A stretch of 64,000 nucleotides of DNA from Pterobdella sp. o SKG-2022 (lineage: Eukaryota > Annelida > Clitellata > Hirudinida > Piscicolidae): NCBI GenBank assembly GCA_964035795.1, contig OZ038321.1, positions 15,741,971 to 15,805,970 of the forward strand, in the 5' to 3' direction. The position numbers and the translations under genes were made by a program. Below the pieces are notes generated by a model. It was not told the origin of the DNA, made no database searches, and was given only the letters and a program-made list of their open reading frames with translations. Numbering within the stretch: position 1 is the first letter of the stretch; each line of letters opens with the position of its first letter. Below are positions 18,524 to 29,948 of the stretch, piece by piece.

Positions 18524-20800
18524 TGATCTGCTTCTAGGACTTCTATTAACTTCGACGGCAAACCATTCGTATTAATTAGTATTGATGTGGTTAAAACTCA
18601 TTATCTTTGTTTTAGTGAAATGTAAATGACTTAACATATTAAATGGTTTCAGAACCTAACTGTGAAAGGAAATTATAAATGAAGCAATATTTTCAAACAT
18701 CACTTGATAATTCAAACTAATTGCAGAAAATTTTTTCAACTTATAATGTCTTCAATTGATCAAAGAAATTTATTTGAATATTCATTATTCTTATAAATTA
18801 GTATAAAATATAATTGTTATTACTATTAGTTATCCACCGCACAGCGACTTGCCCGAGCAATACCACGAACAATGGTCAATAACAAACTTTCAAACAACCA
18901 TTTAGATTCTTTAGGCTCATCTTTAGCCTTAGATATGAGATTTCCCAATTCGGACAAAAATGAAGACATGAGAAACAAAGCTTACCAGAAGTTTCAACCG
19001 CTAACAGGACAATAATACAAATAGATATAATAATAATAAAAATAATTTTATATCATTTTATGGCAATAATGAATATTTAAATGCATTTTTTTGATCGATT
19101 GATGATGGATACGTTACTACATCATAATATAAACTTGTTCATCAACCCATTAACGCCCATGTCGTTATTTATTTCTGCCTTATCCTGCTCATGCAGTTTA
19201 GTGAGAAAACTTAAGTTCAAGTCGTCTTTTTGTTGAAATCATGGATTAACTGATATAAAATTGTAGCTTGTTCTATCTAGGAAAGCTATTTGATTCAACA
19301 AATAAACACTCATGTGGAATAAATGCCAACACTTAAAATCTAGCGATTCTGAAGTAAGAAAATAATCATTTGAAGCATTTACAAACCTTACCTAAATTGT
19401 TGCAAAATATATAGACTCAATCATATACACAAGGTTCCAAATAAATTTTTGAACTATTAATAAAGTTTAAAATTGAATGTCAACACAAAAAATCACAGGC
19501 AAGAAAATTTTTTATGTAGCCGGCTCTACCCTGTGCAATAACCTCTCTGAACAACTCAGGTTTTCTGTTTGCACACATTCTTTTTGGAAAAACCTCAAAT
19601 CTTTTATTTTTTCCAGCTCTTTTGGCAAATAAATATTCATGTATTATTTTGTTTGAACATCTCTTTGTTTAGTTATTCATTATTATTGTTTTTTTTATCA
19701 TTTTTTGTATAATAATTATATGGCTTAGAAACTCCTTGAGTTAATGACAATTCAATCTTCGTAATTGTAGTCTTCTTTTTTTTTAACTGTTTAGCCTAAA
19801 AACGCTTAAAGTTTATGCCTTTATAACCTTATTTGTACCTGTATTATAATGTAATTCTTCATAAATATAAATTTTTATTTAATTATTTTTTAAAAACAGA
19901 CGTAAAATACTAAATTTTTCGTCAAATTTCATCATAAGGCTTTTTATAAACATAAAGATGAAGTCATATATAAATTTTATAAAAAATACATATATTCTGG
20001 TCACAAAAGTAATTTTTCATTTTAAACCAAAACTTGTTAAGAATTATTGCTTGATCTCAAAATAAATACATTAGTTTTTTAATTTCCCGTCAAATAAAGT
20101 TAATTTGGAACTTTTTGTTATTACAGAAAAAGTCGATTTTTAGAAAAAAGACATAATTAGAGTTACTCTATAAAGTTTCTAACTAATCAAAAAGTCCCAA
20201 TAATTAGTATTAATTCAGTTGAAATATATTTGTCTAAAACTTAATCAAAAAAACCCGGGGTAAAAAATAGAATATTATTTGATTCAAATCATTTCAGTAA
20301 TATTCATTCTTAATTATAAAAAGCTGTATAAAACTTTTAATTTTGAACAATTTTAAACTTTTTTAAAGGTTTTATTAAATACAGGCATAGTTGAAAATTT
20401 CTGCGAATTATCATAACATTAAAAATTTTAATACTGGCAAAATGAAACATTTGACGAATGACAAGACTGGCCGACTAAAACTGTATAATGGCAATATTTA
20501 AGCGTTCCACAATGTATCCTTGTGCTTGTCATAGTTTGTTTGAGTTCTTCTAAGGTAGTTGAGTAAACTTCGAGTGGGCAAATTAATTTATAATGGGACA
20601 TTTTCTGTATATTGTGTCCAATAAAAAAGGAATGATTTTCAGTTAGTTAACCTATACAATGTAAGTAACATAAAGTAAGACTAAAGCAAAATAGTGTAAG
20701 AATGGAATTGTGTTCAAAGTCCAATAAACAAAAATAAATAGAATTTAAAAACAAAAAAAACTAAAAAAAAATACAAAAAATAAAATAAAAATTTTTGTAT
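18524..20800. other. Intergenic between CNG channel and lectin receptor
   Basis: About 2.3 kb, mostly AT-rich. One patch, 18826-19015, is richer in GC and open on both strands (see its own entry). The rest shows nothing codable. Confidence 0.4.
18826..19015. other. Possible small ORF or terminal exon, strand undecided
   Basis: Plus strand: after an acceptor-like CTATTAG (ends 18829) the frame is open for 61 codons to TAA at 19013-19015, including SLALDMRFPNSDKNEDMRN. Minus strand: ATG at 18969 opens a 47-residue ORF ending at 18826, including WLFESLLLTIVRGIARASR. Base composition differs from the flanks. I do not recognise either product. It could be a microprotein gene, a terminal exon of an unseen gene, or conserved non-coding DNA. 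Confidence 0.3.
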
Positions 20801-23800
20801 TCAAGTGGAAAAGTTAGGTCTCGGAGTATGAGCTCCTGGATCATTTATAGGGGAGCCAGCAGTAGAAAGATGATGACCAGAAAACTGGTCTAGCTCATGG
20901 TAAAGAGCGTCAGATTTTGGGCTTTCCATTGTTTCGTTTAGAGCTCCTTCCATAGAATGACGCATGAAGTAAGAATCATTCACTGAAGTATGATGATTAG
21001 GCAGTTCCGTAACATGTTGCTTTTGAAAATAAAGAGTTTTGTAAGGCCGGTCAATAGTAGTTGCAAGAGTAGCATATGGACCGTGGGTTGGACAGCAAGG
21101 TATATATTCAGGTCTTGTTTCAGACATTTGCCTCATATGTTTCTGAATAGCATAATCTCTTTTTGTCAAATAATGAGGATCGTTCATGGAAAGAGAATGA
21201 GAACTGTTGCATATAGTTGGGTAATCTAGCATGTTCTCAACAGAATATTTATGCCTTTGAGAACAATAGTCAAGATGAGGTGGGGGTCTGTAATAAAATA
21301 AAATTAAAAAGTCGTTAGTTTTAATAAATTTAATGAATTTTTCATCTAATACACATTAAAGAAAAGTATAAAAATAAACTTGACAAACAGCTTACTCAGT
21401 TTTGACTCTCAAACAATAACAGCCTATTAGGATTATTACGACGGAAATGATGAAGGCGACCATCAAAACCATCGCTATGAGCACTAACGGGGTACAAATC
21501 AAATTAAATTATTAGATTTTTAAACAATATCACATTCTTAATTTATCTTTATAAAATAATTCAAGTATTTATTCACTATTACGTCAGTTCGTGCTACATT
21601 TTGATAGTTGGTTACGAAAACACTTAAACTATAATATACAAACCCAATTGAATTCTGAGTTATTTTAAATAATTGAATAAACGTAATTAATTGTTTACCA
21701 AACGCTTACATGTTTGATAGAAATTCTCTGTAGAGTTTGAAGTGGTTGCCGCTGTTGCTGAAATACAACTTATTTCTCTTATTCTCTGTTGTAACCCTCG
21801 TTCTAAAAATGATTGGTGCTTTAGTAATATTCTGAAAACATAATTTTTAATTACTTTTGTAATGATGTATTTAAAACTATTTTTTTTATAAGAACACCTT
21901 GCGAGCATTCAATGGTGGTTTTTAATTCAGAATTCATAGTGCATTGCAATTCAATATGACTTGAATTCCTTGACTTTTCTTTAACAAAAGAAGGCAAATT
22001 TATCTTAGGACATCCTGACACTAAGTAATTTGAGTATAGTCTTTTGTAGAATTATCAAAATGACACGTGAAATTTAGTGAAAATATATAGATATATGAAA
22101 TAATATTATAAAACTAGCATTGAAATTAAAAGTTTCGATAAAAACCTTCAAATTTCACAACATAAGAAGGCTGAGATTCCCAAGTTCCTAAAATAACTTT
22201 GGCGTTATCAACGTCGCTTATGGAGTCTATAGAGTTGGCTTCAAAACTAAAAGGCTCCAGCCCAGAAGTTTCAACTTTAACAAAGTTATAGTTGTCTATC
22301 TTTTTACTTGTGATTACTTTTAGACTAAGGTGTTGTGACTTTGCAAGCTCAAAACTCCATGGACATAAATTCGAACCCATACTTGTTCTTTTGGTGTAGT
22401 TGCTGAAAAATTGTCCTTTTGTAGTATTCACAATGATTGGCTGATCTCGACAACGTTGGCGTGGCTGGTAATCTGTTGAGTTCATGGAATAATCTATTAA
22501 ATATCGGGTTTCAATAAACTACTTAAGTTTTCTTTGATTATTTATTTGTTCAAAACTAATCAATCAACCTACAATCTTCACAATCATATCGACCGTCCAA
22601 TGAAAGAACAGATTTCTCGCAACCATGTTCTTTCACTTTAGTCATCAAAATTTCGACGTTATGGAAGACAGAGCAAGAGCTTTTGTGATCACACATTTCT
22701 TTTATCAATGAAGTAACATCAACCGAGCAGTTTTTTACATATTTGTAGCATTCATCTTGATTGGCCATGTGCCCATATCTTGCTTTTCTGCAATCCAAAT
22801 GATAGTTTTGAAGTTTAAAAAAAATTTTGAACTTCCAAGTCACCTTATTGAAATGAAAAATCCTTCAGAGCAAGAAATAATTTTTTTCGTATCACTCTGA
22901 CACACAACAAAATCTGATGGGTAATATATTTTGCGACAATGACCAAAAAAAGTAAAATCTTTTTTTAAAGTTGAAATTTTTTGAAAGAACATTCAAACTT
23001 TTCACAGTTATTCGAAGTTATCTTTGTCATTTTTATTTTCTGCTTATATTAAGTGAAATTTTGTATTTTTTGTTGAAGATGCTTCAGTAATTGGATAAAA
23101 ACTTTTATATTTACAATAAATCTTAGTCATATACTCAAGATGCCGATATGTCAGCCATGGCCTATGATTTGCACAAAAGGAAGTGATGAAGAATCAACGT
23201 TTCTTGGGTATTTCATTCGAAAATTTGTTTCTTATCTTCACATTAATAGAAAAACTTATGTTCATTCATTACAGCCTTAACTTTTTAAAGATTATGCTTA
23301 TCCCACTAAATACAGTTTATTGTTGTATTTTAGCCTTAAGTAATTAGCATTACGATAGGAGTTGATAGAGCTGCTCAAGTTCCAGGAATTACGTCAAAAT
23401 AATTGGTTTTGTGTAAAAGAATACAACTTATGACGATTCATCTGATACACAGCTATAGAGCCTGGATTGTAGACGATTTTGAAAAGTTTAGTTTGTTTTA
23501 CAGATTTTCATTTGAACCGGATTTATATGAAATTCATGCTTAAGAAAACGGAAATTTATTGTAGGATTTTATTGAATAACAAATCAACGTTTTAAAAAAC
23601 TCATTGAAATTTTTAATATTTTTAAAGATTATATTCTATTAAATTACTTTAATTTAATTTTTATTTGAATAAAACTTGATTGTAGGGTCAAATTTTAGTT
23701 TAGCTGTCAAAATTATAACAACTGTTACCTTTTAAAACCCATAATTGTGTTTTGTAAGTTTTCGAATTGAAAAAATAAAATATTAAATATCAATTTTCTA

Positions 23801-23998
23801 CCAAAAGTTTTTATATCTATTCTATTCCTCTCTAAAAAAATGTCTTTATATATATTCAAATATTTCAAAATGCTACTAACGAGAATTTCCAGCGGTACTG
23901 AAGCGGTTGAGGGAAACAAATATTAAAACAATAACAATGGTTTCATACTCCAAAATGCATCGTATACTATTTAAAAAATTTCGTTTCAACTCGTTCAT
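20801..23998 (-). CDS. Single-pass lectin receptor: SUEL domain, CUB-like region, TM, ITAM-like tail
   Basis: Minus-strand exons: 23998-23881, 22913-22844, 22787-22573, 22493-22146, 22020-21898, 21757-21710, 21483-21396 and 21287-20801, all in phase, 498 residues. Residues 1-37: basic start, then hydrophobic TIVIVLIFVSL, a signal peptide or anchor. About 40-134: galactose-binding SUEL lectin pattern (ISCSEGFFISIRKARYGHM, CSVDVTSLIKEMC, CDHKSSCSVF, GRYDCE). About 135-250: CUB-like (RCRDQP, GQFFSNYT, LCPWSFEL). About 251-291: short Cys-containing module (SGCPKINLP, ELQC). Then a Thr/Ser stalk and a transmembrane helix LIAMVLMVAFIISVVIILIG. The cytoplasmic tail of about 165 residues is rich in Tyr, His and Pro, with YATL and YKTL seven residues apart. 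Exon six may start earlier (acceptor near 21804), adding 16 codons. Lectin and TM calls are strong; CUB is moderate. No close named homologue recognised; EVA-1-type proteins share the SUEL-plus-TM plan. Confidence 0.82.
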
Positions 23999-24800
23999 TG
24001 TTTTTTAAGTTTGAATGACTGAAAAACTTGGAAACCCTAACATAACAATTGATAACTATTAATGGTGGTATCACATAGTTACATACGAAAAACAACTTTA
24101 TTTGTATACATGAGTAAGTAAGCTGGTAGCTAGCTGGTAGGAGCCTATGGTAAGCATGTTCATCAAAGTTAATTACCTAGTTGAAGTGATGGTAATTTCT
24201 ATTTTATATAATTACTTTTATTCAATGTAAATCGTTTCAAAAATATGCATATTAAAGTTATTATCTTTTTGTCGAATTCTTCCGAATTATCTCTGAGTAA
24301 TTAAAAAACCGTTTCAAGGGGATAAAACTCTTGAAGTGCTCAGTATATAGTCTTCTCAAATATTGCAAACAAATAATCAATTATATTTTAGATCCTTAAA
24401 CTTTTAAAAAATATAAAGACATTTTATTTTTTTTATGTATTTACGGAAAGTAAAAATGTTTTTTTTTGTAATAAAATATATAAATTTTGCTATAATTCAA
24501 GAAAAAACTTTGAAAGAAAAACAACACTTTAAGCAATTGATGAAATTTTTAATTTAAGACAAGGTAGAAAAATAATCTAAAAAATAGCGCCATCTTACGA
24601 ATGTTTTTTAACATGCTTTTTGTGAATTGCTTAATCTTTAAATAATCAGTAAGCTACATATAAAAAACATTCATTAATGTTTCAAATCAAAAAAATATTT
24701 AAAACATTAATATATTGGACTTTTCTTTTTTAGATAAATATTAGTCTGTATAGTACATAAAATCGGCCCAGGGAAACTGACCTAAGGCAAGGAGAATGAG

Positions 24801-24870
24801 CCATTAAAAGCATTTGAATTCTTTAGATGCAGGATTATTGGAAAAACTTCTCAATAATCCTGTTTAATGG
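24801..24870. repeat. Two-part hairpin upstream of the tRNA-like unit
   Basis: The inner stem is 11 perfect base pairs (24830-24840 with 24852-24862, loop 11). The outer stem is 8 base pairs (24801-24808 with 24863-24870), separated by a one-sided bulge. Read directly. Possible structured RNA, or part of the neighbouring mobile unit. Confidence 0.5.
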
Positions 24871-24902
24871 CGTGGTGGATTTTTAAAAAATCTTTTAATG
24901 AA

Positions 24903-25068
24903 GTCGGCCCCGGTTGAGCATTAGACTAGTTATCTAAAGTTACCGGGCTCAATCCCGCGTGGGCCGACAATTAGGACCTGTTTCACAGTGTGTTTTCACT
25001 ACATTAAATTTGTAGCAAGAGCTTTGATCTATAAGAAAAAGGGCTTTATAAATACCGCCTTATATTTA
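24903..25068 (+). mobile_element. tRNA-like / SINE-like unit
   Basis: 24903-24969 begins GTCGGCC and ends GGCCGAC plus A, a perfect 7-bp acceptor stem. TTAGA/TCTAA forms a 5-bp stem around the 7-base loop CTAGTTA, which would read anticodon AGT (Thr). GGGCTCAATCC resembles a pol III B box. The D arm is too short (11 bases between acceptor and anticodon stems) and the T loop is one base short, so this is not a normal tRNA gene. It is followed by a tail containing AAGGGCTTTATAAATACC, like the 3' ends shared by SINEs and LINEs. No target-site duplication was found. Best read as a tRNA-derived SINE; a decayed tRNA gene is the alternative. Confidence 0.5.
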
Positions 25069-28000
25069 CGCTTCAATATCGAAGAATGCCAAATTTCACA
25101 TAAGCATGTAAGTTTATAATGGTTAGAAACTTAGAATGTTTTGGTCCAATTTCGTTAAATTGAATACTATTTAAATATAATTTTTACGATACAATTACCA
25201 AATTTTATTTTTGATTAGGCATGAAAACCACTTAAAAAAGATGAAAAATATTTTGAAATTAGAACAAAAAAAAAAAAATTATTTTCAATATTGGCCGTCA
25301 AGTAGTCATAAAGTGATTCAAATCTAGAAACTTCAGCGAGAAATAAATGCATGTAGAAATGTGGAAAAAGTTTTTCAAAGCAATTAAATTTTTAAAGCTA
25401 AATTACAACTATTTGAAAAAACCAAAAAAAACATAAGAATCCAACAATATCACTTGACAATGAAATGAAAAAACTTAGTAACATAGTTTCAGCTAAGCCA
25501 TCTGTGAACATGCCAACTTAGTTGTAAAACATTCTTTGATGTTAAGAAGCAGAAAATGAAATTTTTGATACATTAATGAAATCTCTTTTTTTTAAATAAA
25601 ATTAACTAAGCAAAATAAAAATTTTATTGGTTTTGAGCCAGCAAAGTTAAAATTAAATGCAAAAATGTTCCGCTTTATCGTGTTTGGTCGCTGGGTAGAA
25701 ATATTTGCCTTTCCATTGATAAATGATTCATAAAAATATTAAAAATAGTTTTTCCTCAAAACTTAGTTTTTTTCAAACTTATATTCAGATAAACTTTCAC
25801 TTTACATCACTGTTAAAAACCCTGACAACCTCAAGTTGTGACACGTCCGGATTTTTGAGGGCATTCTGCAAATAGATGGGTCGATAAAGTGCGTGGATAT
25901 TTATATTTTGGTGAGGATCGATGTTTCCATATGCCAGAATGAGATGGTCATTAAGACAAAACAATTATTCCGCTCAAGTGCTATTGTAAACTTATTACGC
26001 TTGCCCTCCATTTATATTTGGCTGACTGTATTTTGAATAAAAAAAAACCAAAAATTATTTTTTAATTTGTTTTTATAATGTTTTTTATGTGATAACTATA
26101 ATTTTGCATTCGGAGTTATTTCTGCTTAGCTTACTTTTCAGTGACTTATTTTTCGATCAAAATTTGAAAAATGTTTTATAAGGTTATCTAAAAATCTTGA
26201 AATAATGTAAAAACAAATGAAATCTCTAATATGAAAATTTTTAAAGAGTATTATGTTCTCTAGTAATTAGATAAAGACAGGAGGTATTGATTTCTTGTTT
26301 CTTCTTTGCTGTCTTTCTGAACGGTGCATATCAACTTTTCGAAACATCAATAACTTTCACTAACGATGGTCAATAGAATTATTGACGGCAAGATTAATCT
26401 TTCAATTCAAGAACAATGACAATACATTTGAAATTCAACTCACTTTAGAATCTAATCTTAATCATCTTATATTATGGTTTTAAATTAAAATTTAAAAAAA
26501 TAATATATTATTTTCAAAAAAATTTTCCCAAAAACATGAGTGCATGTTTAATAAATCCTAAACAAAGAACAAATAAATGGTATCACATTTTCTCGAACTT
26601 AACACAAACAGTAGTGCAAATAGTCAAAAGCAAACACATAGCTATCGATCCAGGTCTACACAAACTCTTGTCCCAAACTTTTGGCTGTATTGATTCTGGT
26701 CATCCACAGCTATGCACGTATCACGTACTAATTTGTACATTCCCTCTTCAAAACTCAATTTTGTTCATAAATGTGATGAAAAATTTGTTTTCGATTTATG
26801 TTCCATGCAGGTATTAGTGTATTAAATAGTTGGAATCCATTTTATGCAGCATAAACTTGATAAGTTTTTGCAATTTGCTAGCATCAACAAGTAAATTTCA
26901 ACTCTGTGTGGTTCCCATTTTCAATACAAATAGCAATTACAGCTTATTAGATAAATTGAGACTCTTTCACTAACCATCAAAATTTCTTCCGATGTGATTG
27001 AAAAAGATCTTCAAAACAACTATATTATACATTATATTGCAATCAAAATTCTGGTTTTTTCAACCTTGAAAATTCTTCCCACCTACAAAATTATTCATGT
27101 TTTTCAATATACTCATTTTTTTATTAAAGAAATCACAACACCTAGTCATAAATTTATACTCCTTCACTAAAAAAGTAGAAAAATCAATGAGGTAGTTGAA
27201 GATCTGGCGGGATTCCTCATTGTACACACAGCGTTAAGGCGTTACATGGCGTACGCTCAAAGAGCATAAATGTTACAATATTATCCTATGTCTTATATAT
27301 AAGACAAAAAATAAATCTATAACACAAGTCACTTTTATTCTATTTTTAATTTTTGGCCAATAAGCTTCAAGCACAAGGTTACCACGTGGTTGTTGAATGA
27401 TGTTTTCCATGCTCTAAGATAACTTTATACTATTTTATAGGCATCAGTATTGCATCTTTTAATTAAATCGTAATAAAACAATCATAAGGTTCCCTAATTT
27501 GCTTATTATGAGTCTTTAGTGTTTTAGCAATCCTTACATTTTGAGAGATCATTGAATTTATCACTCAGGATTATAAATTATAAGTGAAATTCGAAGATTT
27601 TAGTGTATTTTGTTTTAAAAATAACATTGAAATCGTTCTTATTTTCATATAACAAAAGTCCATTTTTCTCCCAGAAAATGAGTTTGTAAACTAGATTATA
27701 AATTCAGCAAGCTTTTCTAGAAGACTTCCAATAGAATTTCAAATATCAGTTCAAGTTTTCATTGAAGGTGATAATTAAATATAAGTAATGGAACTTTAAC
27801 ATGTTTTTTGTATATTAACAAAACTATTGAGTTTATTATACCACTGACGCTTTTCCAAAATAAAAAAATGAAAATAAAAGCGAGTTTTTGCGTTTAAAAT
27901 GATTGTTTACACGCTTTACATTTGTGCGTTCATGTCTCAACCGTATCAAAATAGATAATGCTTATTGTTTTTAAATATATCGGGTTTTAGAAACGTTTTT

Positions 28001-29948
28001 GAAAAAATTCCATTAAAACCATCGTATTTAAATTTGTGAATTATAAAATGGCTTAGACAAAAAATAAAGTATTTTATAGTCGTATATAAGTTAATTCATA
28101 TTTCGTATACTTTCATTATAGGAAACTTTCAGTAAGATTAATTCAATTTTTAAATAATTAATTCACTTCACTAAAAATGAATTTGATGAAAAATACTGAA
28201 TATTTGAAAAATGTTTCAAAACATTTTAGCCGTCAAGAAATGTAAAAGTAGAATATAAATTCATTAAATTGTGCTGGTCATGTCTGATTGCTTTTGAAGC
28301 CTTTGATCTTTAAGACGAAAAAAATATGGTTTTGTGAAAGACTTAATGGACCAATTATGAAAACATTAGTATGGTTAATGAATTTATTATTCTCGAATTA
28401 TAACACGAAACTCTTAATGTTGGCTGATGAAATAAAAACAACTGTGGAAAATAAAAAATGTTTATGAGAATTGTGGAAATGCTTGAAACTAACACTCAAA
28501 GACCTAAATGAACGTGATTGTAAAGAGTAATATTGGAAAGAGAAGGAAGAGTGAGATGAGGAAATATATGAAAGAGTTGTATTATTTCTGCAAGGTTATG
28601 GGATGTTCTTGCAGTTTCTTGTAGCTTTACTTATCTTTTCCACATTAAAGTTTGATTTTATCAAGTTTTATTAATTTTTGGTTAAAAAAAATAATAATTT
28701 GTTGATAAAGCGAGTCTTTTATCAGTTTTCATATTGGATTAAAATTTTGTATGATCAATTTTTGCATAAAAACATTTTTTATAAAATAAGATGAAAAGAA
28801 AACAAGTTTTTTGAAGTTGAAGTGAACAATAATTGTTTGAGTTTTGCAAAACCATCTATTGAAAGATAAGTTTTATAACCTTTAAAAAAAAATAATTATT
28901 CTAAAAACAACTGACAAAGAGTGTATTTTTAGATGCAATCATCCAATTCTATTATAAACTTATTGATTTGAGACTTTCGGATTACTAATATTTCATTGCG
29001 CCTCTTTTGTAAGCTTTCACAAAATCTTTTATTCAAATTGATGAAAAATCTAATTTATCATTTAATTTTTTGAAATTAACTTTTTGGTTTTCAGTTTTAT
29101 GAGCAAAAAGAATAAATAACTAAATTCTTTATAAATTCATTACTTTATTCACATGATTATTGAGTTTAATTTACGAAAAGCCTTGCATTGTTTAGTTAAG
29201 GAAAGCGTTTGGTTTTAATTTTTTTACTTTTCATAGGAATGGTACTTTATTGTGTTTTATCGACTATCGGTTTTTATAACTTTTTACTAACATCTCTATT
29301 TTTTTTATTTAGTTTAAAAAATAACATTTTTATACTTTTATTTAAGTTTTGGCGAGAACGAACAATAGATCAAACAGTAATTCAAACATTAGTTTAAACA
29401 ATAGTAAAGATTAAAGTTTAGAAAATGTAATAGAAACCATCCAAAAAGTAAAAAACATGTTTTATTTATAGAATTTTTACCTTAATAACATAATGAATTC
29501 TTAATATTGAAATTATTATGATCTATTTTCGTTCCCATGTTAATGTTATTTTATAGAGTTTAAAGTTTTAGCCAATAAGCGATTGGAAGATTTATATGGT
29601 CTATAATGTATGAAAATAATAATGATAATTCAACTTTATATTTCAAGTGTATAATTTCCTTATAAAAAGGATGTTCCACAAAAAACGTTTAAATTTTTGA
29701 AAGCTTAAATTTTTATCGCTCTTTTGTTATAGGTACGTATTTTTTGGAATCGTTTTGTATTCCCGAGCAACAACGAGTGTGATTTTCTAAATTTTCTTTT
29801 AGTTACGAACTTGCATTTTTTCCATTTTAGAGTTTAAAATAAATAAACATTTCAACTTAAAACAATTTTTAAAGAGGTGCTTATATTGAATTTAGTCAAA
29901 AAGATATGCGTCTTTCATACGAGGAGTTCTGATTAAAATATATCAACA

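Larger units (their letters stand above)
23999..29948. other. Large intergenic region between divergent genes
   Basis: About 6 kb between the lectin receptor (-) and the SLC4 transporter (+), which are transcribed away from each other, so both promoters should lie here. AT-rich throughout. It contains a hairpin and a SINE-like unit (24801-25068), a GC-richer patch near 25820-26020 and one copy of the TTACGAAAAGC repeat (29171). The longest ORF, 26536-26817 (93 codons), resembles nothing I know and has host-background composition. Confidence 0.4.

Noticed and set aside
22556..22843. Start of the lectin gene at an ATG near 22843
   Set aside because: That ATG lies in an intron. The SUEL domain needs the ISCSEGFFISIR exon upstream, and a signal-peptide exon at 23998-23881 joins in phase.
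24903..24969. Functional tRNA-Thr(AGT)
   Set aside because: The D arm is too short and the T loop is one base short; the SINE-like tail fits a mobile element better.
26536..26817. 93-codon ORF between the lectin and SLC4 genes
   Set aside because: No recognised similarity, AT-rich codons and no splice or promoter context beyond chance.
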